Source: Dastarcus helophoroides
Lineage: Eukaryota > Arthropoda > Insecta > Coleoptera > Bothrideridae
Assembly: GCA_028583605.1 (NCBI GenBank)
Contig: CM053325.1
Span: forward strand, 44,152,987 to 44,216,986
Reading direction: 5' to 3'
DNA length: 64,000 nt
The notes under the pieces were generated by a model that saw only the letters and a list, made by a program, of their open reading frames with translations, made no database searches and was not told the origin of the DNA. A program made the translations under genes and the position numbers. This document shows, piece after piece, positions 11,081 through 23,312 of the stretch; within the stretch, counting starts at the first letter, position 1, and each line of letters starts with the position of its first letter.

Positions 11081-11820
11081 TAGGCCAGTGAATTTAGTCT
11101 CAAAATAGGGTGTTCGCTGAAATAATTTGGAGAAAGCTGGAAATCATTTTATTACCGTTTTTTGATGTTAAGTATCAGTAATCTGAGTTTGCAAGGTCTC
11201 AGGAGGTGAGCTTAACTTTCTGGACCAAAAAAAACGTGAAATGTTGCACTTTTTTAATGATAACTCTCAAAGCGTGCTTATTGCGGAAAAAAATTGCTAT
11301 TACAAGAATTGTAGAACATTAAATTCTGGTTAAAATGGATACCCGAAACTTAAAATTTGGTAAAGTAATATAGCAGCTATTAAAGGCCAAAAAAGGGCCT
11401 TTTCTGCCCCTTGCATGAAATTTGTTCAAACAGTAGACTCCCGCTAAAGTTGCGCTCACCGGGCTGGATCGACCATTAAAGTTGCTACTTCCCGTTGTCC
11501 CTACCATTGTCGAAAAATATATATGTTTTATTGCTCCTTGTGCGGTTGAGTGAGTTATTCAAAAATGGCGCTAAAACTCGGAAGTCTAATTCGTTGTTCG
11601 AAAATTAGAGTGGAGGAATATCCGCGCAACTTCAGCGATCGTAGCCTGTCAACTTTAATGAGCGGACAACTTTAACGGGCGCAACTTTAGCGGGAGTCGA
11701 CTGTAAACATGTGAAACTGCTATTTTAACTTGAAAAGTTTGTAGAATAAAAGTTGTAGAGCGTTAAATTTTGCGTCTAGGTAGTACCAAAATATTTAAAT
11801 TGAAGTATTTTTACGTATGC
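11081..11820 (+). repeat. Repeat block R, copy 1 (carries a MITE)
   Basis: Starts AGGCCAGTGAATTTAG and contains GAAAGCTGGAAAT, TTAAGTATCAGTAA, AAATTCTGGTTAAAATGGAT, AAAAAAGGGC and TTGTAGAATAAAAGTTGTAG. The same blocks occur in order at 13260-13655. Copy 1 is longer because a pogo-like MITE is inserted at 11431-11703. The parent element is unrecognised. Confidence 0.65.
11431..11703. mobile_element. pogo-like MITE, 273 bp
   Basis: Terminal repeats CAGTAGACTCCCGCTAAAGT and its complement ending TTTAGCGGGAGTCGACTG, with TA on the right side. CAGT...ACTG ends are typical of pogo/Tigger-type elements. The related block at 13.26-13.66 kb lacks it, giving an approximate empty site. A second copy starts at 62115. 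Confidence 0.8.
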
Positions 11821-13259
11821 ATATGTATTTACTTACTTACTTTGTTTCATTTCAATGCAAATTTTTGGCCAAGCGCCTTCAATGCATCGAAATATAAACA
11901 TGAATTTTATTCGAAAACCGCTAAAAATATCGAATTTTGATAGGAGTACCTTTTTTATGTAAACATATTTGTAGTTTATATTGTTGTTAAAAAATTGCCA
12001 CAAAAGTGCACACAAAATAAATAAGGCACATTTTAAGGAACGCCCCCCTCGATATACCTGCCTCTGGTTAAGTTGTGTTAATTAATTCTTGAATTATTCA
12101 AAGAGCACGAAAGGTTATGAAGTTATGCCAAATTACCTTCAATTGTCTGTACACGTTTCGCAACTGTAAGTAGGAACTAACCTTCCACACCCTGTAACAC
12201 AGAAAGGTTTTACGACATATATTTATATAGACTTTTCGTCTTATTTTGGCCTCTAAAATATGATCCTTAATTTATAGTACTACATTTAGAATCACCTTGT
12301 ATATCCTGCACTAGTGCCTTTATTCTTATAAACTTGCACTGCTCAAAGAGAGATTCGCTTTCAATAATCTCAAGAACTTAAATTTTCTTTGGCAAACGAA
12401 TATTAATGTGATATTGCATCTGCTTAAAGCGTGAAAATAAGATGCTAGTCTTTACAATTGCTAAGTAGCTGAAGCTTCTACAAGCTGGGAGAATAAAATA
12501 TATGCTTAGCAGTTTAAAAAAAAATCAGAAAGCACCCGGACACCTAATAGTAACAATTTCTTTAACATATCTACGTCTTATTCAACTATTAGAGCTATAA
12601 GTTTTAGCACAGGACGAACTAAGGAATGTCCGTCTATTTATTTGTTAATGATTATGTTTTAATATTCTTTCTCGGTGAGAAAACTGGATGAATGCGAAGA
12701 ACTCCATGATTTCGGGGAAGAAAAGTATACACTCATAAAACTGTGTCGATCTAGTTCATCAATATTTTCTGCTTTTTGACTTTTACAAGGAATAAGAAAA
12801 ATTTTTGAACTGAAAGAGTAGTTTTTAATTGGATGATATAATTAAATGGTATTTAAATTTGATCTACAATGGAGCCAAAAGTAATTTATACGCACCAAAC
12901 ATGAACGGAATGCAAACTAAAGAACATCTAATTAGGTAGCCATTTTGGATTTATGGGCATAATTATAAGTAAAATTACCCTAATTTAAATATTTAAAATT
13001 GAGAATTTTTTATAGAAAGTCAAATTTTAACACAAAAATTCGAGTTTTGTGAATAAAGTCAAAATTTGGAAAAAAAGACCTATAATTATTGGTTAACAAA
13101 ATTGAAGTTTTGCCATGTCACATGAATTTCTTGTGTATTTTTTGTTAGTATTGGTTGTTGTCATTTTAAATAGGCAGTTTGAAATTTTCACCACCCACGA
13201 CATTTGTTAAATGTTTGAAAAATGATGGATCTCCAGAAGTATAACATAAAAAATGTCCA
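11821..13259. other. No gene recognised
   Basis: A+T-rich; some scattered transposon-like strings (e.g. AGAATCACCTTGTATATCC at about 12290) but no element boundaries. Confidence 0.35.
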
Positions 13260-13655
13260 TTTAGGCCAGTGAAATTAGAATTATTTGTTAAAATAATTCG
13301 GCGAAAGCTGGAAATAATGTTTATGCTTTTATTTTATGTTAAGTATCAGTAACCGCGAAAATGTTTGCACTTTTTTCCATTTTCCAGTGACGACTCTTAA
13401 ACACCACTTCTTACGAAACAAATAGCAATTACAAGAATTGTATAGCATGAAATTCTGGTTGAAATGGATACCCGAATTGAAATTCGGTGCAGTGGTATAG
13501 AGAGCCAAAAAAGGGCACTTTTTTTGCCCCTTATATGAAATTTGTACAAACTCACTAAACATTCATAAGTAATTTTGAAACTGCTATTCTAACTTAAAAA
13601 ACTTGTAGAATAAAAGTTGTAGAGTTGCGTCCAGCGAGTACTAAAATATTTTTCT
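13260..13655 (+). repeat. Repeat block R, copy 2 (without MITE)
   Basis: Homologous in order to 11081-11820 (AGGCCAGTGAAATTAG ... AAATTCTGGTTGAAATGGAT ... TTGTAGAATAAAAGTTGTAG) but without the MITE. Directly followed by a low-complexity array. Confidence 0.65.
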
Positions 13656-15400
13656 TATGATGTCGACCTTTTTCTTTGGCTTTTTGCGAAATTCTATGTT
13701 ATTTCTTAACAATAAACTTTCAGAACCTATTTTTTTGGAAATTTTGATTGTTATTTTTTGCCATTTTCGTGAAATTTTTACTTTTATCTTTTTAGAAATA
13801 TATTTAGAAATCTTCAGTATTTCCTTAAAATTTCTCTTTTTCTCAAAATCTTGAATTTATCTCTTAAAATTATTTTATCCCAAGATTCCACTCTTTTTCT
13901 ATATTCGTCGTTTTCAAAGTTGTGATTTTTTTAGATTTTTCTTCAAACAAGCTGATTTTTTTTGCAAAAATCTGGTTTTCTAAAAAGTTTCAATTTTTAT
14001 CTCGAAATTCGTTACTTTTATTTTCGAATTTTTTTTTTTTTGAAAATTTCGAATTTATTTTAATACAGCTTTCCTCAAATTTCAACGTATTTATTAAAAT
14101 TTGTCCTTTTGTCAAAATTTTGCAAAATATATTTGTTGGAAACCTTTCAGAAAAATGAATATTTTTAAAAAGACAAAAATTGCAAACCAGTTTTCAACTT
14201 TATTCACACTCTTGACTAATTTGTCAAAAAAATTTGACAAATGACAAATGCAATTATCCATTTATTTCGAAATGTTATTTTTCTTCAAGATTTAGACTAT
14301 TTTTTTCCAAAACTTCGACTTTAATCGACGTTTCTTGTTATTTATTTTGATTAATTTTTTCTGGAATAGGTGATCTTTTTTCGAACTTTCATCTTTTTCT
14401 TGGTATTTCAATTTCTCCTCTAAATTCCGTTATATTTTCAACATTGGGCTTTTTCTGAAAATTTCGATTCTTTTTGAATTTGACTTACCAGAAATTTCGA
14501 CTGCTTTCATAAAATTTAAATTTTTAACACAAATTCCATATTTGGTGTTTCTGGAAATTTAGATTTTTTACTTGAACTTTTTTCTCGTAAAATTAGTCTT
14601 TCTCCCAAAATTTGCATTATTCTAAAAAATGGTATAATTATAAATTTGGAGTTTATTCTCAAAATTATACCTTTTTGACCTTTCTTTTAAAAATTGCTCA
14701 TTTTAAAATTTAACCATTTTCCTTAATGTTTTCATTTTGAAAAGTTTGACCTTTTTAAATTTAAGTTTCTACAAATTTCAGCTCGTGTATCAAAAGTTGC
14801 ATTGTTGTCGAGATTTCAAATTGTAATACTAAAATTCGATGTTTCTGAAATTTCGAATTTTTCGGAGCAAACAATATTGTTTGAAATTCCAACTCTTTTT
14901 TTTAATAACAATTCAATTTCTTCTGGAACTTCCAGCTCTTTTTTTTCACAAAATTTTATAAATTTTGATATTTCTCTAAATTTTATTTATCCTTATTATT
15001 ATTATCCTCATCTTAATTTTAATTTTTTAAAAATGTTCTTTTCCCAAAACTGGTTTTCATCTTGAAAATATCTCCCTTTTTCTCTAACTTTGGACTGTAT
15101 TTTTCAAATATCGTTTATATTTTCAAATCATTTTCATTAGTATTTAGCCTTTTCTGAAAATTTCTTTACAATTTGACTTTTAGGAGTTTTAGTTTGATTT
15201 ACATAATTCCTCCAATTTTCGAAATTTTGACTTTCACCTTAAAATTATGTTTTTGGAAATTTGGACTCAAAATTGTATTTATTCTCCAAATTTCGCCTTC
15301 TTCTTAAAATTCGTTTACCAGAATTGGATCGAATTTTTAATATAAAGCTAAAAATTCCGAAAAAAATATTTATAGCTCTTTCGCGAAAGATTTTAATTTA
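13650..15400. repeat. 1.7-kb T/C-rich array with AAATTTCGACTTTTTC-like units
   Basis: The plus strand is strongly pyrimidine-skewed, with words such as TTTTTCTCAAAATTTC, AAATTTCGA and TTTTGACTTT recurring every 25-40 bases in degenerate form. Long open frames here are poly-Phe/Ser/Leu/Ile and reflect composition, not genes. Confidence 0.5.
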
Positions 15401-16040
15401 TTCAAAATTTGAAAAAAGGTAAAAATGGACATTATTGGCAAACTAATTATTGAAATATAAAACAATAAATATAAGTGCGGTCTGACAGACTGCGCCCGCC
15501 TGAGGGCGAGTTAAAGGTGCATTTGGTTTTACGTGGCCTACTATTTGAAAAAATAACATAAATATGGTTTTTTTTGTAACGATGCTTATGTTCCACTTCT
15601 AATATTTAACATGTGACATATCGATTACTCAAAAAATATAGAAAATAAAAAAAAAACAAAGTTGTTATAATCTTTTCAGAATTTATTCAGTACAAAAAAT
15701 AATTACCTCCACCACTGTAAAGCTTTTGAAAAACAAAGCAAAAAATATAAAAAGTGTTTTTTTCAGTCGGACAACAAATACAGAAGCTGCAGCAGATATT
15801 AGAAAATGACGTTTTTCGTTTTTTTCTTAAAAAAATATAAACAGCCGCCACTTAATTATTTTCTTAATGGCATGTTAATGGGCATAAAATTCGGCACTAC
15901 TTTGTCCATTTAAACTACAGTAGCATAGGGTTCCATAAAATAAAATCGCCGACAACGTGATATGCACTTAGGTATATTATGCTTAACACAAAAATGCCAG
16001 AAGTTTGGTGGAACGGACCTGTCCTTGGTTATCTTCAAAA
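15401..16040. other. No gene recognised
   Basis: A short G+C-rich string at about 15478-15510 (GTCTGACAGACTGCGCCCGC) resembles a piggyBac-MITE internal motif, similar in flavour to the repeat at 60.59 kb. No TTAA-bounded element could be drawn. Confidence 0.3.
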
Positions 16041-16238
16041 GTTGAAATACAAAACTTGTCTCCTGAAACCAAGAAAGATTAAAAAACACAACAGGCGTTG
16101 CTCTAATGCCTTTCGACAGCCAAGCTGTCATCTTCAGAGAGATACAGTATCTCTCTTGGCTGTCGAAACGCGTTAGAGCAACGTTTGTTGTGTTCTTTAA
16201 TCTTTCTTGGTTTAAGGGAACAAGTTGTGTATTTCAAC
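16041..16238. repeat. Palindromic Penelope-like repeat fragment (copy 2)
   Basis: Starts GTTGAAATACAAAACTTG and ends as its complement GTGTATTTCAAC. Both arms contain AACACAAC, TTGCTCTAA and CTGTCGAAA-type blocks. The left arm, read on the minus strand, retains a hammerhead-like core at about 16101-16143. Confidence 0.65.
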
Positions 16239-16290
16239 AATAATGCCACATAAATATTTTTGAGATCTAAATCCCATTGAATGATTTGTA

Positions 16291-17730
16291 CAGGGTGAGC
16301 GAAACTCGATGTCTCAGCTCTATTTTAAGAAAAGGAAAAACGATATGAGAAATATAAAAAAATTGATTGAATAAGGTCCATTTTAAGTCAAATTTGTATA
16401 TTTTTCCAGAGTTGGAAACCAAAGTAATGACGTCGTTGAACTTTTTTTTTCCAGAAACATACCTGTATTTACAGATATTCAAAAAGACCTATTTTTTCTA
16501 AGCAAATTTTGTGACGAAAAAAATTTGGTATCCTTTTTGGTTAAAAAGTTATAAGCAATTTTATTGTAAAAAAAGAATATTATCAAAAATTCGTAATTAC
16601 TACGATTTAGACAAATAGCTCCTGGAAATGCAATAAATTAAAAATTAAAGTATAGTGGCATCTGTCAATAACTGAATTAATGGTTGATAAACATTTAATG
16701 TTGCCATTTGATTTGGAAAAATGTTCACGTAAATGATATACAGGGGAGAGACTAGACATCAAAATATTACGATTGAGCTCAATATGCCTTATACCAATAT
16801 GGCTGGTTTAAGAGATGCAGGGCGTTCAAAATTTAAATTTTATTCTGAAATTTTTTAATAATTGAGAAAGTTTTAATGATATAAATATTATATTTGGGAA
16901 TATTATGTTTTTCGGTGTCAGAATTACCGATTTTGAATTTATATTGACGTTGCCTCTAGGGGGCGCTAGTTTCCCATAATTATTTACGTAAATTAAAACA
17001 TTTTTTTTATCTGTTGAATTAAACTTAAAACAAGTAGACATTATAAAAGAACAATTAATTCTACAAAGAAAAGGTACTCTTGTTTAAGTTGTCTAAAGCT
17101 AAAGTAAGCTAAAGTAAGGCTAAAGTAAATCTAAAGTAAGCTAAAGTAAGTTTAAGTCGTCTAAAGCTAAAATATTAAATTTATAGCAAACTTTGAACGT
17201 CCAGTATCTCTTAAACCAGTCACATTAGTATAAGGTCTGTTGAGCTCAATCGTAATATTTTGGTGTCTAGTATCTCCAGTTTTGCTTTGACCCATTCTTC
17301 TTGACTCACCCTAGCAGTAGTAGTAGTAGTATCTCTCTGAGATACCCAAACATGTCAAACATGTCATTCGAAACCTAAAAATATTTAAAAGATTTGTTTC
17401 CAAATCGTACCAATTGCGCATTTTTAATAATACATTTTTTACAATAAATTTGCTTAAAACTTTTTAACGAAAAAATATATCAAAATTTTTTGGTAACAAC
17501 ATTTGTTTAGAAAAAGTAGCTCTTTTTAAATGTACAGAAACGTAGGTTTGTTTCTGAAGAAAAAAAAAATCAATGACGTCACTACTTTGGTTTCCAAATG
17601 TGGAAAAATATGCAAATTGAGCTTAAAATGGATCTTATTCGATCCAATGTAAGAATCTCCTTTCAGATTTTTTGATATTACTTTACCTTTTCTTATAATA
17701 GCGCCGAGACATCGAGTTACTCTCACCCTG
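16291..17730. mobile_element. Foldback element 1 with a second foldback nested inside
   Basis: Outer ends CAGGGTGAGCGAAACTCGAT and the complement ATCGAGTTACTCTCACCCTG; TA at 16289-16290 and 17731-17732. The arms share several hundred bases (TTGGAAACCAAAGTAATGAC, AAAAAGTTATAAGCAA). An inner foldback (about 16741-17312) has its own arms around GATTGAGCTCAA and TTTAAGAGATGCAGGGCGTTC. No transposase is visible. Confidence 0.75.
17085..17172 (+). repeat. Short tandem GCTAAAGTAA repeat
   Basis: About six imperfect copies of a 10-13-bp unit CTAAAGTAAG at the centre of the inner foldback. A single unit survives, in reverse orientation, at about 18388-18415 in the mirror element. Confidence 0.65.
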
Positions 17731-17732
17731 TA

Positions 17733-19250
17733 CAGGGTGAGCAAAACGCGTTTTTATAAGAAAATGAAAAACGATATAAGAAACCCGAAAAGAGACTCCT
17801 ACATCGGGTTAAATAAGGTCCATTTTAGGCTCAAATTGCATATTTTTTCCAGATTTGGAAACCAAAGTAATGACGTCATTGATTTTTTTCCTCCAGAAAC
17901 ATACCTATATTTTTGATCATTTAAAAAGAGCTAATTTTTTTTATCAAATTTTTAAACGAAAAATTTGGTATCTTTTTCCATTAAAAAGTTATAAGCAAAT
18001 TCACTGTAAAAAATGTATTATTAAAAATTAGCAATTGGTAAGATTTATTCAAACAGCCTTTGGAAACAAATTTATTAATATATTTTTAGGTTTGGAATAA
18101 AATGTTTGGGGTGTCTCAGAAAGTATTCACCTGTTCTTCTAGGGTTCTGTTAACATTCCCCATTAACTAATAAATAATACAAGGCGAGTCAGAAAGAATG
18201 GATCAACGCAAAAGTGGAGATAGCAGATAGAGATGCAGGGCGTTCAAAGTTCAAATTTTATTTTGAAATTTCACAATAATTGAGAAAGTTTTGGTGCGAT
18301 AAATTTAATATTTTAATATAGCAATATCTACGCCTTAAAAAAATTATAAAAAATGCATTAAAACTTTTAAATGCAAATATCTTAAAAACCGTTAGCTTTA
18401 GATGACTTAAACAAGAGTACCTTTTCTTTATATAATTGATAGTTATTTTATATGTTTTACTTGTCTTAAGTATAACTTAGCAGATAAAAAAATATTTTTT
18501 TATTTATGTGAATGATTAAGTGAAACAAGCGCCCTCTAGGAGCAACGTCAATATAAATTCAGGATTCGTAATTCTCATACGGAAACACAAACAATTTTCA
18601 ATTCATTCAATTTTAAATTCATAGCATAAAAACTTTCTCATTTATTAAAAAAATCAGAATAAAATTTAAACTTCGAACGCCCTGTATCTCTTAAATCAGC
18701 CACATTGGTATGAAGGATATTGAGCTTAATCGTAATTTTTTGGCGTCTAGTATCTCCAGTTTAGCGTTGGCTTATTCTTTCTGACTCACCCTGCATATCA
18801 TTTACGTGAACATTTTTCAAAATCAAATGCTAACAAAAAATGTTTGTCAATTATTAGTTCAATTATTAACAGATGCGACTACACCTTGATTTTTGATTTA
18901 TTGCACTTCCAAAAGCTATTTGTTTAAATGGTAATTATTATGAATTTTTGACAATATTCTTTTTTTACAATAAAATTGCTTATAACTTTTTAACCAAAAA
19001 AGATATTAATTTTTTTCTTTACAAATTTGTTTAGAAACGCTAGCTCTTTATAAATATGCAGAAAGACAGGTATGTTTCTGGAAAAAAAAATGTTCAATGA
19101 CGTCTTTACTTTACTTTCCAAATCTTGAAAAATATGCAAATTGACTTAAAATGGACCTTATTCAATCCAATTTAATAACTTTTTTATATTTCTTATATCG
19201 TTTTTTCTTTTCTTATAATAGAGCCCAGACATCGGGTTTCGCTCACCCTA
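17733..19250. mobile_element. Foldback element 2, mirror image of element 1
   Basis: Starts CAGGGTGAGCAAAACGCG directly after the TA that ends element 1, and ends GGGTTTCGCTCACCCTA followed by TA. Its left half mirrors the right half of element 1 and its right half mirrors the left half. It also carries an inner foldback (about 18185-18795). Together the two form a 2.96-kb near-palindrome centred on 17731-17732. Confidence 0.75.
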
Positions 19251-19374
19251 TACTGACTTTCTACTGTATGTGATGAGAAATATTTTTGCTATATATTAAT
19301 TGAAGCAATTGTTGCAACTTATTTAAGATGTAACTAGTCACAAAGTTCACTACTGCGTGGATTGATTTTCTTGT

Positions 19375-19690
19375 TTGTTTTTATTTTTGGAAACTTCTAC
19401 TTTTCTCCAAAAATTGTCGGGGTAATAATTTTGATTTTTACTATTTTTCCTTAAAATTTCATTTATAAATTCAATTTTTGACTTTTTATATTCTTTTCGA
19501 AATTTCAACCTTACTTTCGAATTTTTTTTTGTCGAAGTGATTTTTTATTTTATTGGAAAAAACTTAAATAATTACTTATATTTATATTTTTACAATTCTG
19601 ATTTTTTTTGTTATTTTGATATTTTTCCCGACATTTCATAATTAAATTCTCAATGTCTTTTTTCGAAATATGATTTTTTTGATAATTTTT
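19375..19690. repeat. T-rich low-complexity block
   Basis: Same character as the 13.65-15.4 kb array; lies just downstream (3') of Kunitz gene B. Confidence 0.4.
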
Positions 19691-19901
19691 ATTAACGTTT
19701 CGATATCATTCTAGTTACGCTTGACAGTTTTTTGTGCTTAAGGTATGCCTTCTGCAGACTATAAATTTGTTGCAGATTTCTGAAGCAAATTTTTGATATT
19801 TTCCAATTGTGAAAGTTTGATTTTTTAATGGATTTATTGAAAATAAAAAAAAGATATTTATTCACAACAACACTCAATTCAACTTTGGACATAGAAAAAA
19901 A

Positions 19902-20092
19902 CTAAATAATTTCCTCCTGGCGACATATGGGTCCCGCTATTTCTTCGCATTCTTCCATGGTGTCAAATAAATTCTTGGTACCGTAGCATCCTCCAAAAAT
20001 CACTAATATGCACTTTTGTTTCTTGACATACCAAGAATATTTCTCCATGTAAGCTCTGCAAACTGGTCCCCATTGGTGGTTAATGCGACAAT
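19902..20092 (-). CDS. Kunitz inhibitor gene B, exon 2 (BPTI domain)
   Basis: 191 nt with acceptor TTTCAG and stop TAG. With exon 1 it encodes an 87-aa precursor. Cysteine spacing is C-x9-C-x15-C-x7-C-x12-C-x7-C, identical to gene A, including the unusual 7-residue last gap. Visible motifs are GPVCRAY (P1 Arg, P1' Ala), EKYSW, VIFGGCYGTKNLF and EECEE; the C-terminus is CRQEEII. The reading frame is open and all cysteines are kept, so the gene looks functional at protein level despite the giant intron. Possible poly(A) signals (TTTATT on the plus strand) are at 19833-19838 and 19857-19862. The two paralogues differ mainly in the loop between cysteines 2 and 3. Divergent target preference is possible but unproven. 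Confidence 0.88.
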
Positions 20093-21423
20093 CTGAAATG
20101 AGAGATATTTTTTATAATTTACTAGTTTACTTAAAATATTCATAACTATTAAATTTTATGAATATTAAAGAATTCCACGAAGTAATGGTTGGAAATGTCA
20201 ATTACTTAAAATAATTATTAATTTTTAGGCTTATAATAAAGCAGTTAGTTACAAATGCATTTGATTTTGAAAACTAGATTTAATTCGGTTATATTGTTGG
20301 GCCGTATTTGAATGTCGGGAGTACATCAAATAATAAATTTTGAAGTAATTTACTTCTATTAGGCCTGTCAATACTTTCGAGGTTTTAACAACCTTTTTCC
20401 TATTCCTAAAACTAAATGGGCAACTGTTAGCAAATTCCATAAATTATAAATAAGGTTAATAAAAAATAATAGATACAATGTATAAATACACTGTGGAACA
20501 TCCTTATGGAGAAAACTCAATATCTCAGTTATTGTACATATTTATAAAAAATCCCAAGACAACTCAATTTAGATTATATAGTGACATCCTGCATCGCAAC
20601 AATTTTATCTCTAGATGGAAAACTCTTCGAGTTACCGTTTCAACTTCTAAATTTTTAATTGGAAGTAGGGGCTTGGTATACCTTATTTGAAATGTCTCTT
20701 CATTCTCGATTCAAAAATGTTGTGGTTGCTATATTTATTTTAAAAAATAAGCAGTAAAATATAATTTTTGTAACTTCATATCCCAAAATGACATTTATTT
20801 AACAGTTTCGATGAATCAAAATAATGTCATTATAGACAAGTGTAAAAAAAAGAAAAAACGGTGCATTAAAGAATTTTATTTTACGCTTTAGATTGAAATA
20901 AAATTTCATTATAACACTCCATTAAATATTGCCTTGGTTTCTATGGAAAAATCAATACAATTTTGTCATAGCCAATGTTGCCAATTTTGCTGAATGTTCG
21001 CAATATTATATTGTCAAAGGATAATAATTTATATGATGCAACTATTGACACAAAACACCAGCAATTAAACAATCTATTAACAGGTTAAGCGCCAAGGAAA
21101 ATCGACTATTTTTCCCACTGGACCAAGACAATTTTTCGTAAAATTATCATAGTTTTAAGTGCTTTAAACTTATTTTTTTGCGTATTTTTCAAAATTTTAC
21201 TTTCTCTGACTAAAAAATATGACAGCGGACAGTTACGGGAGCCCCCGATCCAATTGCACAAGTTTTTGCATGCAATTGTAACGTAAATAATGAATAACAG
21301 TGGAAAACGCATTTTACAATTAGGTTTGCAGCAAAGGCATGATTCTGATGGTAAATTTGAAACAATAATTTATTGTTGACCAAATTTTTAAATGATTATT
21401 GTTCATTTTATACATAGAATCAA

Positions 21424-21840
21424 TCAACGCACGATCCCTATTCGGATGATAAAGGTCAAGATCCGGTGTATATACCCTCGGAAAGTAGTGATAATGTCTC
21501 TGACAGCGATGACGAAATAAGGCCGGGACGTACACCTGAGCCTGGACCTCCCCAACGTGCAAAACGATCCAAACTTTTGAGGGAATCTGAAGAATTCAAT
21601 GAAGAGTCGAGGAAACAATGCAGAAAATAAATATGAAGATGAAACAAAAATTTCTGAAGGGGTCTAAAATACAGAACAGGGAGTAGAAGAAAATAAAGAA
21701 CAGAGAGATCAACAAACAATGCGTGATCTAATGCAGTCTGGATCGCTCCAACGGGAAATCATTTACGGTTTGATCAAATTTTGAGCATGGAACAAAGCCG
21801 AAACGGCACGCCACATTAGAAGGACATGAACCTGTTGATT
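21424..21840 (+). pseudogene. piggyBac transposase, N-terminal fragment
   Basis: The plus-strand frame reads an acidic, Ser/Glu-rich stretch (SESSDNVSDSDDE, then RTPEPGPPQRAKRSK), typical of piggyBac N-termini. It decays into several frames and reaches EPVDYY at about 21830, where the family normally has a P-x-D-Y-F-x-L-F motif. The gypsy element interrupts it at exactly that point, and the motif resumes after 27083 (FELF... IIDEIVNQTNLYG). Confidence 0.65.
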
Positions 21841-21845
21841 ACTAT

Positions 21846-22200
21846 TGTTACCGTTATCGGTTCAAATTATTAAACACGTAAATTGTAAAACACTTTATTT
21901 CCAAACTAAATTCGGAACACTACAACTAAATAATTAACTCACTTATTCATTGATTTCTAACTACTAATTCACTAACTAACTACATTGACTTCTGACTACC
22001 TGACTCGAGGGAAAGGCGACCGCTTTATATAGTTCTCACTTCCGGGTTCTAAAAAAATCCAGCAGATAAGGCTTATCGTTTGCCGAAGTTTCTGGAAATC
22101 TTATCTGCCGTTTGTTTCATTATCGCGGCCGCTTTCCCTTATCAGATCTATCTAGAAAATTTTCTTACCTACTAAATTATATAATTTACATTTCATTACA
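21846..22200 (-). repeat. 3' LTR of gypsy copy 1 (355 bp)
   Basis: Starts TGTAATG and ends TAACA in element orientation (TG...CA). It contains a TATATAA-type promoter string near CCGGAAGTGAGAACTATATA and an AATAAA-type signal in GGAAATAAAGTG. Matches the LTRs at 26886-27082, 36228-36554 and 40689-40866. Confidence 0.85.
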
Positions 22201-22229
22201 CTGCGCCCCCTTAAGGCTGATCGTCCAGA

Positions 22230-23312
22230 TCAGTTCCAATCAGTCACTTCGCCACTATATTTGCACAGTCGGTTCAGGTGTACCATTTTCATCTTAGTCA
22301 TGGGGCTACGCTGGATACTGTATACCAAGTTGTTGATCCTCTTCAGCACTTTATACGACCCTTCCCAACATGGCGTAAACTTCGCCGAAACTCCTTTCCT
22401 TCGCTGAGGGTTGTATAGCCATACCAATTCGCTCTCGCTGAAACCACCATGGTTGGCATCCACGTCATATCTTGTCTTCATTTTGTCCATCGACAAATTG
22501 ATCTTCGTTCGCAATAGGGCATGCGTCTCCAATATCGCTTCCCTCAAGTCGCCTACGAAACCCATCGTCTCCCTGAGGGTCTTCCTTGGTAATCCAAACA
22601 CCAAGTCTTACAAAAGCCGCAGTTTTCTCCCGAAGATCACTTTTGCAGGAGTCTGACCCGTAGTTTTATGAGTTTCCGCTCGATAGGCTATTAGAAACAG
22701 TGATAGATGTCGGTCCCAGTCTACCTGATGCTTGGAAACAACCTTCGAAAGATGTTCCTCCAAGGTCCTGTTAAATCTTTTCACTATTTTATCAGACTGT
22801 GGATGAAAAGGTGTCGTTCGAGTTTTCTTTATTCCAAGAAGACGGCACACCACTTGGAAGACCTCCAATTCGAAGTTCCTTCCTTGGTGCGAGTGTAGTT
22901 CCAAGGGAACACCAAATCGATAATTGCAGTTTTCCACAAGAACCCTTGCGACTGTGGTAGCTTCCTGGTTCGGGGTGGCAGAAGCTTCAGGCCATTTATT
23001 GAAATAATCCATTGCAGAACTTTCAAATGAAGCTACCACATTATACTGCTTTAGGGCTCTTTTGGTTCTTGTACGAGGACCCTTGGATGCAGCGCAGGGG
23101 ACACATTTTCGACACCACTCCTCGACGTCCTCCCTGCAGTTAACCCAATAGAACCGTTTCCGAATCTTCTTTAGGGTCTTGTTCATCCCTCGGTGACTAC
23201 CAGAGGTCCCATTGTGCACCTTCCACAAAACCTGTGGGATCTTCTCCTGAGGCACCACCAACTGCAAGTTGACGCGCCTTCCATCCGCGCTTTCCCACGC
23301 CCTCTTCAGCAC
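22230..23312 (-). pseudogene. gypsy copy 1 integrase
   Basis: The N-terminal zinc-binding part shows H-x3-G-x-x-x-S-H-R (VHNGTSGSHRGMNKTL) and CRKCVPCAASKG. A core block LHSHQGRNFELEVFQVVCRL keeps the G-x-x-F-E region but the expected Asp is His. FHPQSDKIVKRFNRTLEEHL carries the last catalytic position as K instead of the usual E in the D35E motif (here ...DKIVKRFN). A C-terminal segment (22230-22604) has SELVWLYNPQRRKGVSAKF and WEGSYKVLKRINNLVYSIQ, the GPY/F-like module. A deletion removed part of the core around 23000. Confidence 0.75.

Noticed and set aside
13657..15065. Several plus-strand open frames rich in Phe, Ile, Leu and Ser
   Set aside because: They follow the T/C-rich composition of the array; no motif, signal or splice context.
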